Source: Shouchella miscanthi
GTDB taxonomy: Bacteria > Bacillota > Bacilli > Bacillales > Bacillaceae_D
Length of the DNA: 64,000 bases
Direction: 5' to 3'
NCBI RefSeq assembly: GCF_007725405.1
Contig: NZ_CP042163.1
Coordinates: 4,154,001-4,218,000, forward strand
Both the position numbers and the translations under genes were made by a program. Under the pieces are notes generated by a model. That model did no database searches, had not been told where the DNA came from, and worked only from the letters and a program-made list of their open reading frames with translations. How positions within the stretch are numbered: position 1 is the first letter of the stretch; each line of letters begins with the position of its first letter. Below, in pieces: positions 28,030-37,611 of this stretch.

Positions 28030-28917
28030 ATGGGTCACCATCACCATGGACATAGTCACCACCATTCTACTGGTCAAGCAAATAAACGAAACTTACTCTT
28101 TGCCATGCTCATTATTGGTAGCTGGATGTTTATCCAGTTCATTGGCGGTTTGTGGACAGGGAGCCTCGCTCTTTTAGCTGACGCCGTTCACATGTTTAAT
28201 GATTTTGCTAATCTATTTATTAGCTTTCTTGCTATTACACTTGCAGCAAAAGCGGCAACAAAGACAAGAACGTTTGGGAACCATCGCTATGAAGTACTTT
28301 CCTCGTTATTAAACAGTGTCATGTTGCTAGTCATTGCGTTTTTTATTGTTCGTGAAGCGATTGGACGATTCATTGAACCTGAAGAAGTCATGGGCAGTGG
28401 CATGATTGTATTAGCGTTTATTGGATTGCTTGCCAACCTTGGAGCCATGTATGTACTTATGCGTGGCGATGTAAAAAATAACTTGAATATGCGCGGCGCT
28501 TATTTACATGTTTTGAGCGATACATTAGGTTCTGTTGCCGCTGTACTCGCAGGCGTCATTATTTTAACAACTGGTTGGTATCTAGCCGATCCTATTTTAA
28601 GCATCGTCATTGCCTTAATGATTGCTTTATCGGCAATACGGCTTCTTAAAGACACCTTGCACGTGCTTATGGAAGGTACCCCTAAGTATATTGATATTGA
28701 CGAAGTAAACGCTAAAATACTTGCAATTGATGGCGTTAAACGTGTTCATGATCTCCACGTTTGGACCATTACTTCTGGGATGGATCGCTTAAGTGCTCAT
28801 GTCGTCATTGACGCTGACAAGAAAATTGACGCACAAGACGTACTTATGCGCGCAAACGATTATTTTCAACATACACTTCATATCGAAAACACGACGATCC
28901 AAATTGAACGAGAATAA
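28030..28917 (+). CDS. czcD: CDF-family zinc/cobalt efflux protein
   Basis: 295 residues from ATG 28030, preceded by AAGGAGGG. The His-rich N-terminus (MGHHHHGHSHHHS) is followed by six membrane helices. ALLADAVHMFNDFANL holds the His/Asp metal site of helix 2 and HVLSDTLGSVAAVLAG that of helix 5. The cytoplasmic domain includes RVHDLHVWTITSGMDRLSAH. It exports Zn2+ (and Co2+/Cd2+) in exchange for protons or K+. It is in one operon with the CzrA-type repressor. Confidence 0.93.
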   Translation: MGHHHHGHSHHHSTGQANKRNLLFAMLIIGSWMFIQFIGGLWTGSLALLADAVHMFNDFANLFISFLAITLAAKAATKTRTFGNHRYEVLSSLLNSVMLLVIAFFIVREAIGRFIEPEEVMGSGMIVLAFIGLLANLGAMYVLMRGDVKNNLNMRGAYLHVLSDTLGSVAAVLAGVIILTTGWYLADPILSIVIALMIALSAIRLLKDTLHVLMEGTPKYIDIDEVNAKILAIDGVKRVHDLHVWTITSGMDRLSAHVVIDADKKIDAQDVLMRANDYFQHTLHIENTTIQIERE

Positions 28918-28946
28918 GAAAGGAACAGCTAAACGCTGTTCCTTTC
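28918..28946. terminator. Hairpin shared by convergent czcD and the downstream reverse gene
   Basis: GAAAGGAACAGC and GCTGTTCCTTTC form a perfect twelve-base stem with loop TAAAC. It includes the end of the reverse-strand gene. The U tract is weak on both strands. Confidence 0.65.
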
Positions 28947-29534
28947 TGGCTGTACCTTTACATTGAGCAGAGGATTTGGTTCGTACCTTGACGCAAGGGA
29001 ATGAATGAAGAGTTGAATTTCATTAAATAGCTTCTCTTCAATTTGATTTCGTTTTTTCTTCGCTTCTTCATCAGGCAAGAAGTGATGCGTGTTTGATGCT
29101 TGACACCATAAAGGCAGTAGCCGAAACACCGTAGCAGCTTCATGATAAAAATCAGCTTCGTAATGAGTAAATGGGATATCCATATTTATTCCGTCTGACC
29201 GTTTGACCATCCACTGTCCATTTACAAAAAGCAGCTCCTCATTCTCTAGCTCAAAGACGATTCGAATGGCTTTTTGTCCTAAATGAAAGGTCGTTTTCGT
29301 ACCCATTAAATTATAAGTCTTTTTTATGTCATCGACTGCCTCGCCTGCTTGCCTTAACTCTTTTTCTATCGCTTTACACATCGCGATTAGTAAATCTTTA
29401 TATTCATCATTCTCTGTTAGCTTTTTTTCAATTTGTTTGATCTTTCTCATCTTCATAAGCCGGGGATGTATAAATGCATTGTAAACAAGTAAGAATAGCA
29501 ACACAATTCCACTAATCCATATAAGCTCCGTCAT
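28929..29534 (-). CDS. Membrane-anchored protein of unknown function
   Basis: 201 residues from the ATG at 29534 (AGGAG upstream). It has one N-terminal membrane helix (LIWISGIVLLFLLVYNAFI) and then a soluble domain starting with a charged helix (KMRKIKQIEKKLTENDEYKD). The body has mixed alpha/beta character with FHLGQKAIRIVFELENEELL. I recognise no family. It is convergent with czcD and shares a hairpin; there is no operon partner. Confidence 0.6.
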   Translation of the reverse strand: MTELIWISGIVLLFLLVYNAFIHPRLMKMRKIKQIEKKLTENDEYKDLLIAMCKAIEKELRQAGEAVDDIKKTYNLMGTKTTFHLGQKAIRIVFELENEELLFVNGQWMVKRSDGINMDIPFTHYEADFYHEAATVFRLLPLWCQASNTHHFLPDEEAKKKRNQIEEKLFNEIQLFIHSLASRYEPNPLLNVKVQPERNSV

Positions 29535-29637
29535 GTTTAAACAGCTCCTGAACAGCAAAGTCTATCTTTCTATTATAAGACATTTAACGAAGTCATGAAA
29601 AGGGATAGGAGAAAGGGAATGGTTTACATATAAAAGA

Positions 29638-29654
29638 GTAGGTGATCCACCTAC
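29638..29654 (-). terminator. Terminator after the siderophore-binding protein gene
   Basis: GTAGGTG and CACCTAC form a seven-base stem with a three-base loop. On the reverse strand it is followed by TCTTTTA. It lies ten bases after the gene. Confidence 0.7.
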
Positions 29655-29663
29655 CCTCCTTTT

Positions 29664-30614
29664 TTATTCCCCTTCAATAATGGCCTCATAAACAGAATCA
29701 ATCGTTTGCATATTCGCTTGAAACCCATTGTATAACCAGCTACTAGTTCCTGAACGGTTGTAGATATTCCCTTGAGCTACTGCTGGAATATTGGTCCACA
29801 CAGCTTCTGACTCTAACGTCTCAATCGTTTCCGGATCGCTATCAATTAAGAATAAGTAGTCAGCGTCAAGCTCAGCTACCGCTTCCAACGAAACAGGATT
29901 CCAGTGCGCTCCTACATCTTCGGGTAAATCTGCAATCATGTTTGCAGGCGTGAGCTCTAAATCTTCAAAAAGTACTGCCCCACTCGCTACATCAGGTGCT
30001 ACAACATAATAGTTACCGCCAATAACCCATAAAGCTGCAACTTTGCTATCCCCAATTTCTGCTTGAAGCTGTGCCTTTACATCCTCTACATGGGCATCAT
30101 ACTCATCCACTGCAGCCTTTGCTTCACTCTCTTTTTGTAATACATCTCCTAAAAGAGTCAAAGTCGCTCGCCAATCATCTTTTGTTTCATTATCAATAAC
30201 GTAGGTAGGTGCTATCTTATTATATTGATCATAGCTCCCTCCTGCTGCTGAGTCTTCCCCCCAAGCAAAAATTAAATCAGGCTCTGCCTCCATAACAGCT
30301 TCTAACGGTAGCGTCGAATCAATCGGTTCAACGCCTTCTAAATGCTCTTCTAAATAAACTTGCGTACTGGCTCTACTGGCAACTGACCATTGACGCACCG
30401 GTGTCACGCCGAGTGTGACAAGTGGGTCTTCTACATAAGAACCTAGTATTCTTTCCGGATTAGCTGGGATGGTGACGTCATTTCCGACTTTATCAGTAAC
30501 CGTTCTAGGTTGCTGTTGTTCTTGCGACTCTCCGTCAATTGAATTATCGGAACCATCGGAACAAGCCACTAAAAAGGCCATTCCTAATGCAGTAAAAAGC
30601 AATGATCGATTCAT
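29664..30614 (-). CDS. Iron-siderophore ABC transporter substrate-binding lipoprotein
   Basis: 316 residues. The lipobox LVACSD (Cys18) is followed by an acidic, Gln-rich linker and a two-lobe periplasmic-binding domain of the FhuD/FepB type. That domain begins RTVTDKVGNDVTIPANPERI, with LEAVMEAEPDLIFAWGED and the later AELDADYLFLIDSDPETIET. It would bind a ferric siderophore outside the membrane. No permease or ATPase genes are adjacent, so it must use a transporter encoded elsewhere. A strong Fur box stands just upstream. The ribosome site is AAGGAG. Confidence 0.86.
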   Translation of the reverse strand: MNRSLLFTALGMAFLVACSDGSDNSIDGESQEQQQPRTVTDKVGNDVTIPANPERILGSYVEDPLVTLGVTPVRQWSVASRASTQVYLEEHLEGVEPIDSTLPLEAVMEAEPDLIFAWGEDSAAGGSYDQYNKIAPTYVIDNETKDDWRATLTLLGDVLQKESEAKAAVDEYDAHVEDVKAQLQAEIGDSKVAALWVIGGNYYVVAPDVASGAVLFEDLELTPANMIADLPEDVGAHWNPVSLEAVAELDADYLFLIDSDPETIETLESEAVWTNIPAVAQGNIYNRSGTSSWLYNGFQANMQTIDSVYEAIIEGE

Positions 30615-30650
30615 TCGTTTAACTCCTTCATAGATCTACTACTGTTATAG

Positions 30651-30677
30651 TATTGATAATGATTTTCATTGTCAATA
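30651..30677 (-). promoter_or_regulatory. Fur box upstream of the siderophore-binding protein gene
   Basis: TATTGATAATGA and TCATTGTCAATA form a twelve-base inverted repeat around TTT with one mismatch. The centre GATAATGATTTTCATTGTC matches the 19-base Fur consensus closely. It lies 37-63 bases ahead of the start codon, where it would block transcription when iron is plentiful. Confidence 0.88.
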
Positions 30678-30796
30678 CTATTTTGTTAAAGTCTACAAAA
30701 AAGCACTAAAACTTATAGAACCGAGCTTGTTTAATAAAAAGCACTTCTTTTTCTATTTTCTTCATTACTATCGTCCCTTATACTTATCTGTATCAA

Positions 30797-30994
30797 GCCT
30801 CTGTAGCTCTAGAAGGGAAGAGCGCCGGAAAACAAATTGTATAAACCGGGTCGCAAGGCAAGGGTTTCAGAAGCACCGAAAAGCAAATTAGCTGAGACAG
30901 GTGGAATTCCTGTCGGTGAAATTCCGTAGGGAAGCGTGTTCTCCCCTAGCCTATGCTTACGAAAGGAGTGCGGGTTCGAATCCCGTCAGAGGCT
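30797..30994 (+). ncRNA. Structured RNA of about 198 nt with tRNA-like acceptor, D-like and T arms
   Basis: GCCTCTG (30797-30803) pairs with CAGAGGC (30987-30993) as an acceptor-like stem. GCTC (30806-30809) pairs with GAGC (30820-30823) around a GG-containing D-like loop. GCGGG-TTCGAAT-CCCGT (30970-30986) is a textbook T arm. The anticodon region is not canonical. CCGG/CCGG encloses seventeen bases. A domain of about 105 bases then follows, in which GCAAGGC (30853-30859) pairs with GCCTATGC (30949-30956), GGGTTT (30862-30867) with AAATTCC (30919-30925), CACCG (30874-30878) with CGGTG (30914-30918) and ACAGG with CCTGT. TAGGG/CCCTA forms a side hairpin at 30927-30948. TATACT (30779-30784) is well placed as a -10 box. 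The size and host range suggest the raiA-motif RNA of Firmicutes as one candidate, from memory only. CCA is not encoded. Confidence 0.65.
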
Positions 30995-31035
30995 TCCCCC
31001 ATCCACATCTGATGATAATTCTAAAACCATCGTTT

Positions 31036-31524
31036 TTATACCCAAATTCGATTTAACTGTTTTGAATACAAAGCCAGGGCATTACGATACTGGAGAATAT
31101 TTTGATCCTGTGTTGTTTCAAGTAGACACGTTAGTAACACTTCCATCGCTTTTTCATGTTCTCGAACGTTATAAAGGGTTAACGAATAAAAGACTTTCAA
31201 GGCATTGTCTTCTGGAAATTTCGTTAAACCGAATTCTAGCGTTGATTTAGACTCTTCGTACATTCCAAGCGTTCTATATGTACTGCCAAGTCCTAAAAAG
31301 GCACCTTTTAACTCTTCTTCGTCTAACCCAAGCTCAATCGCTTTTTCATAGTGAGGATACGCTTTTTTCTCATTCCCTTTTGAATCATAGGTTGATGCGA
31401 GGTAATAGTGAAGATCACCATCATGAGAGTTGCCTTCGAGCCATTTATGTAGGTGTTTAAAAGCATCGCTATCGTTCCCTTCACGTAAAAGCAAGTCGAT
31501 AGTCTCTTTTTGCTGTTGGTTCAT
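31036..31524 (-). CDS. Tetratricopeptide-repeat protein
   Basis: 162 residues, nearly all helical repeats. Examples are DLHYYLASTYDSKGNEKKAY followed by PHYEKAIELG, then AFLGLGSTYRTLGMYEESKS and LKVFYSLTLYNVREHEKAME. This gives about four TPR units, a protein-protein interaction scaffold. Short stand-alone TPR proteins of this kind are common in Bacillaceae without known partners. The start follows AAGGAG. A 16-base palindrome (31577-31592) lies upstream. Confidence 0.75.
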   Translation of the reverse strand: MNQQQKETIDLLLREGNDSDAFKHLHKWLEGNSHDGDLHYYLASTYDSKGNEKKAYPHYEKAIELGLDEEELKGAFLGLGSTYRTLGMYEESKSTLEFGLTKFPEDNALKVFYSLTLYNVREHEKAMEVLLTCLLETTQDQNILQYRNALALYSKQLNRIWV

Positions 31525-31651
31525 AAGAATCTCCTTAACAAATCAATTTTACTCTTGTCTCTACTATAACAGATAAAGATAATTAATTATCTAAATAAAA
31601 TGAATTAATACACTTTATGTTGCACGTGAAACAACTGAGTAAATGAAAAAT

Positions 31652-31697
31652 AACCCCTTTGCACGTAAATCGACTTAACGACTTACGGAAAGGGGTT
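31652..31697 (-). terminator. Terminator after the GH81 gene
   Basis: AACCCCTTT and AAAGGGGTT form the outer stem with further partial pairing inside (CGTAA/TTACG). It lies about 23 bases past the GH81 stop. Confidence 0.75.
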
Positions 31698-31719
31698 TAC
31701 AATCATTCATGTTCTACGT

Positions 31720-34356
<2,637 letters not shown>

Positions 34357-34489
34357 CTAATTACCTCCAATTTGTTTTTTGTTTCATATCTACCTTCACA
34401 TCTGCATAAAATGAGCATGTCCCCTTAATCACTTCCCCTACTCTACGCAGAAACGATTTCTGAATCCATCGAAAAACGTCGACCCTTTA

Positions 34490-34666
34490 TTGGGAAATAA
34501 AAAAAGAACATGCATCAGAAATAATAACATTAGTGCTTACGATCAAGCAGGATGTGCTACGCTCTCTTACGCTACGACAACAAGCTACAAGAAATGGTTA
34601 CAAAACACTTATTCTTTCACCAAAGAAGATTGGGAAACAAAAGCTTACTCATTTTATATGTTTTAG
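34490..34666 (+). pseudogene. Possible gene remnant in the 378-base gap between GH81 and cytochrome c
   Basis: A plus-strand frame, open from at least 34490 to a TAG at 34664-34666, ends with protein-like sequence (YDQAGCATLSYATTTSYKKW, then TYSFTKEDWETKAYSFYMF). There is no ribosome site and no clear start, so it looks like the C-terminal stump of a lost gene. I do not recognise the family. The rest of the gap holds the GH81 ribosome site, a weak palindrome at 34448-34462 and the cytochrome c terminator. Confidence 0.25.
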
Positions 34667-34697
34667 AAATTTGTCAAATGTGCTTTAAATACAAAAA

Positions 34698-34722
34698 AAA
34701 CTACTCATTCGTTGAGTAGTTT
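34698..34722 (-). terminator. Terminator after the cytochrome c gene
   Basis: AAACTACTCA and TGAGTAGTTT form a ten-base stem around TTCGT. The adjacent eight-A run gives a U tract on the reverse strand. Confidence 0.88.
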
Positions 34723-34734
34723 CTTTAATAAAAA

Positions 34735-35079
34735 TTATTGATCAGCTAACCACATGGACAAATTATCCACTTCATCTTCCTCTAATTGGGATTGAGCCGG
34801 CATGCTTCCTCGCCCATTTACAATGATCTCTCTAATCTCGTTAGAAGATAAGTTGTTGTTAGCAAGAGCAGGACCCGTTCCACCTTCATTTAAACCAGCA
34901 TGGCATTGAATACAGCTTTGTTGATACGTCTGTTCAGCTAACGCCTCATCGTACTCTCCAACTTCACTCGTTCCATCATCGGTTCCGTTTTCCGGTTCTG
35001 GTGCTTCCGCTTCATCACCATTTCCACCACACGCCGTTAAAAATAACGTTAGTCCAGCTAATACCATCCATTTTTTCAT
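34735..35079 (-). CDS. Small membrane-anchored cytochrome c (c-551 type)
   Basis: 114 residues from the second ATG (35079), which has AAAGGAG at proper spacing. The lipobox LTACGG marks lipid anchoring, and an acidic linker of about 35 residues follows. The haem-binding motif is CIQCH and the distal methionine lies in GRGSMPAQS. This is the layout of Bacillus CccB/c-551 lipoproteins that pass electrons to terminal oxidases at the outer membrane face. The acidic linker suits an alkaliphile. Confidence 0.88.
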   Translation of the reverse strand: MKKWMVLAGLTLFLTACGGNGDEAEAPEPENGTDDGTSEVGEYDEALAEQTYQQSCIQCHAGLNEGGTGPALANNNLSSNEIREIIVNGRGSMPAQSQLEEDEVDNLSMWLADQ

Positions 35080-35203
35080 AAACATTCTCCTTTTATGGTT
35101 ACGGTTTCACCTTTTTAAAAACATGCTTATAAAATATAAGCTAGTACCATTATTGTTAACCGATTTATGGAGAAACTAACCTTCTTTTTTAGAGTTTGAT
35201 GGT

Positions 35204-35362
35204 TTATTTTTCTTTCTCGACCATGAAGCGAAGATAAGCATCCTCAACTTCTGCATACCTTAATTCGTACAAATGGGTATCTTTATATTTATAAATACCT
35301 GCCTTCAGCAGTTTATCAATCATTTTTTCTTGTCTTTTCTTAATAAGCTCTTCTTCTGTCAT
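35204..35362 (-). CDS. FbpB/FbpA-like small basic protein (Fur-regulated basic protein family)
   Basis: A 52-residue product begins MTEEELIKKRQEKMIDKLLK and continues GIYKYKDTHLYELRYAEVED. The core LLxxGIYKxxDxxLYEL is the hallmark of the Fur-regulated basic protein family. In B. subtilis these proteins assist the FsrA iron-sparing small RNA. AGGTGA stands ahead of the ATG. I found no convincing Fur box upstream, so iron control is not shown from sequence. Confidence 0.68.
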   Translation of the reverse strand: MTEEELIKKRQEKMIDKLLKAGIYKYKDTHLYELRYAEVEDAYLRFMVEKEK

Positions 35363-35519
35363 TCATGCATCACCTGTTCTAAACAATTCTATCTCCATCA
35401 TACCATATCTCTGTTTAAATTAAATTAATTTTACCCGATTAGTAGGATTAATAGATAAATAAAGTGACGTCATTTCCATCACTTATCCTCAATCTATGTA
35501 GATAAAAATATAAAAAGCA

Positions 35520-36095
35520 TTATTTAGCATTGTCAGCCTCTTCGCCTACAACTGTAGAGTTTGATTCCTCAGGATCAACGTTATTAAAACCATTTATATC
35601 AATAAATTGCGCAATACTATTTTTATCTTTATCCGCAACAAGTAGGTTAAATTCGGAAATATTAATAAAAATAGCATCTATTTCTTCTTTTGATAGTTTC
35701 TTCTCTACAACAAATTGAGTTTGGAATGTTGTATGATAATTTTCGGGAGTTTCTGCAGGAACAAATTCACTCTTTGAACCATTCAATAGCTCATGCAAAT
35801 CATTAGGGTATTCTAAAGAAAAGTACAGTTCTTGGTAACCATTAGTCAATAGATCGTATAGATCTGTATCTATTTCGTAGCCCATATTAAAAAATAGTTC
35901 CACTTCTTCATCAACATAGTCTACGTTAAATGAAGTAATGTTAAATTTTGGAGGTACTATTTTATTTTCTAAAGAAATTGTTGGTTGTGTAGTTTCAGAA
36001 TTTGTATCGTGATCTCCTTCGACTACACCTTCATTATTATGACAACTGATTAACAGAAATACAGTAACAAGTAATGGAATTGTCTTTAAAAGCAT
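35520..36095 (-). CDS. Lipoprotein of unknown function
   Basis: 191 residues from the ATG at 36095, with GGAGGG upstream. The signal peptide ends in the lipobox LISCHN. The mature part is acidic and beta-rich (FNITSFNVDYVDEEVELFFN) and ends in an acidic tail. No enzymatic motif and no family recognised. It stands alone; a weak hairpin (AAGTGA/TCACTT near 35463-35484) lies beyond its stop. Confidence 0.6.
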   Translation of the reverse strand: MLLKTIPLLVTVFLLISCHNNEGVVEGDHDTNSETTQPTISLENKIVPPKFNITSFNVDYVDEEVELFFNMGYEIDTDLYDLLTNGYQELYFSLEYPNDLHELLNGSKSEFVPAETPENYHTTFQTQFVVEKKLSKEEIDAIFINISEFNLLVADKDKNSIAQFIDINGFNNVDPEESNSTVVGEEADNAK

Positions 36096-36228
36096 GTGCA
36101 CACCCTCCATACATTTAAGTTACATTTACTGTTTAACTTTATCACTCCAGGTGAAAAAACGTAAAGAATCTAACGTTCTTTACCCTCGTAGATTAATCCC
36201 CTCACGTGTCATCAACTTGTATAAATCG

Positions 36229-36522
36229 TCAACCTCTATAGAGAGGGACAACCTTTGTATACGTTTGAAAATTGGCTTTTTCATCTTCGTCTTTAAAAAA
36301 AGTAAGAATCTCTAAATACGTTACCCTCGACAGTTTCTCTTCTAGAAGACTTGTCATTGCCTTATCATTTACTGCTGACAGTAACATCATATTTCCATAA
36401 AACCATTCAAATGCTTTTGAGCGGAATCCCTTCTTTTCATTCCATTCGATATACTGGCAAGCACTTTCACTAAACCTGTATTTTTGCTCTATTAATTGCT
36501 GGACGACTTCTGATTGTTCCAC
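36229..36522 (-). CDS. Small soluble protein of unknown function
   Basis: 97 residues, predicted mostly helical (MEQSEVVQQLIEQKYRFSES and LEEKLSRVTYLEILTFFKDE). There is no signal peptide or membrane segment. Frame quality and isolation between two transcription units suggest a real gene, but I recognise no family and the ribosome site is modest (AAGGGG lies about twelve bases upstream). Confidence 0.5.
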   Translation of the reverse strand: MEQSEVVQQLIEQKYRFSESACQYIEWNEKKGFRSKAFEWFYGNMMLLSAVNDKAMTSLLEEKLSRVTYLEILTFFKDEDEKANFQTYTKVVPLYRG

Positions 36523-36697
36523 GAAAAACGTACCCCTTTGTTCTTGCTAGTATCCTTAGTATAAAGGAGCAGACACTTCTAAGGAAATGGGGATTATAGG
36601 GAATCAAGGGTACGGTTTTACTTTCTTTCAATGAAGAAAACAATAAGAAACTCGCTTTGACTTTAAGCGAATTTCTATCGTTACAGTACAGCTTAGC

Positions 36698-37525
36698 CTA
36701 TGCATTCTTCTTTGTTTTTGCTGTTTTTTTCTTTGCAGGGGCTTTCTTCTTTTTTGTTTTATCAATGGATGCTTGAAGAGCAGACATAATATCGGTTACA
36801 TTTGAAGTGTCTTTCGCTTTTTCGGTTGTTGTAACAACTTCCTCACCAGACTTTTTCTTTTCAATTAAGTCCATAAGGGCGTGCCGATACTCATCTTGAT
36901 AGTTATCAGGATCAAACGATACTGTAAGTTGATCAATGAGCATTAAAGCTGCATCCAATTCTTTTTTTACGATCTTTTGCTCTTGAGGTACATTTGGAAC
37001 ATCTTCCATTTTCCTTACTTCATCAGGAAAATGGATGGTTTCCATCATCAACCCATTTTCATATACGCGCACAATAGCAAGCTGTTCTTTTGAACGAATG
37101 ATTATTTTGGCAACTCCAATCTTACCCGACTGAACCAGCCCTTCACGTAATAACCCATAGGCTTTGTTTCCACCGGAATCAGGTGCTAAGAAATAGCTTT
37201 TTTCAAAATAAATCGGATCAATCTCTTCTAATTTAACGAAATCAATAATTTCTACCGCTTTGTCCTCTTGTTCTTTCTTGAGCTGTTCTAAATCCTCTGC
37301 ATCAAGGACAACAAACTTATTTTTTGCATACTCATATGCCTTCACAATATCTTCGTTCTTCACTTCTTCATCGCAATCGGGACAAACTTTTTTATAGTTT
37401 ATCGGGATATGACATTTTTTATGAAGTTGTCTTAATTTAATGTCTTTGTTTTCCGTAGCGGTATGGAGCTTAACAGGAATCGTAACGAGGCCAAAACTAA
37501 TGCTCCCTTTCCAAACTGTGTGCAT
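36698..37525 (-). CDS. ku: Ku, non-homologous end-joining DNA-end-binding protein
   Basis: 275 residues, the length of bacterial Ku. The start MHTVWKGSISFGLVTIPVKL is diagnostic. Further motifs are KVCPDCDEEV, SYFLAPDSGGNKAYGLLREG and ARVYENGLMMETIHFPDEVR-like sequence near residue 170. A Lys-rich C-terminal tail (KTKKKKAPAKKKTAKTKKNA) contacts DNA. Ku homodimers thread onto broken ends and recruit LigD, whose gene is divergent across an 86-base gap. In B. subtilis the pair is made in the forespore. Confidence 0.96.
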   Translation of the reverse strand: MHTVWKGSISFGLVTIPVKLHTATENKDIKLRQLHKKCHIPINYKKVCPDCDEEVKNEDIVKAYEYAKNKFVVLDAEDLEQLKKEQEDKAVEIIDFVKLEEIDPIYFEKSYFLAPDSGGNKAYGLLREGLVQSGKIGVAKIIIRSKEQLAIVRVYENGLMMETIHFPDEVRKMEDVPNVPQEQKIVKKELDAALMLIDQLTVSFDPDNYQDEYRHALMDLIEKKKSGEEVVTTTEKAKDTSNVTDIMSALQASIDKTKKKKAPAKKKTAKTKKNA

Positions 37526-37611
37526 GCAGTCACATCCTTTTTATCCTTAATATGCAGGAAAAGCTAATAATTTATGTGTCGAGGGAAAAACTAACTCGTG
37601 AGGTGAGATGA

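Noticed and set aside
30797-30994. tRNA interrupted by a group I intron
   Set aside because: The insert is too short for a group I core, no anticodon stem halves (CCGGA with TCCGG) flank it, and position 33 is not U.
30797-30994. tmRNA, T-box or cobalamin riboswitch
   Set aside because: There is no tag reading frame, T-box sequence or B12-box (GCCACTG). A GGTGAAATTCC string resembles part of a cobalamin aptamer but the rest is absent.
31577-31592. AGATAATTAATTATCT palindrome as an operator of the TPR gene
   Set aside because: A perfect palindrome, but of pure A/T-rich type with no known regulator match; could be chance.
34448-34462. Catabolite-responsive element ahead of the GH81 gene (CAGAAA-CGA-TTTCTG)
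   Set aside because: It is palindromic but misses several fixed positions of the cre consensus on both strands.
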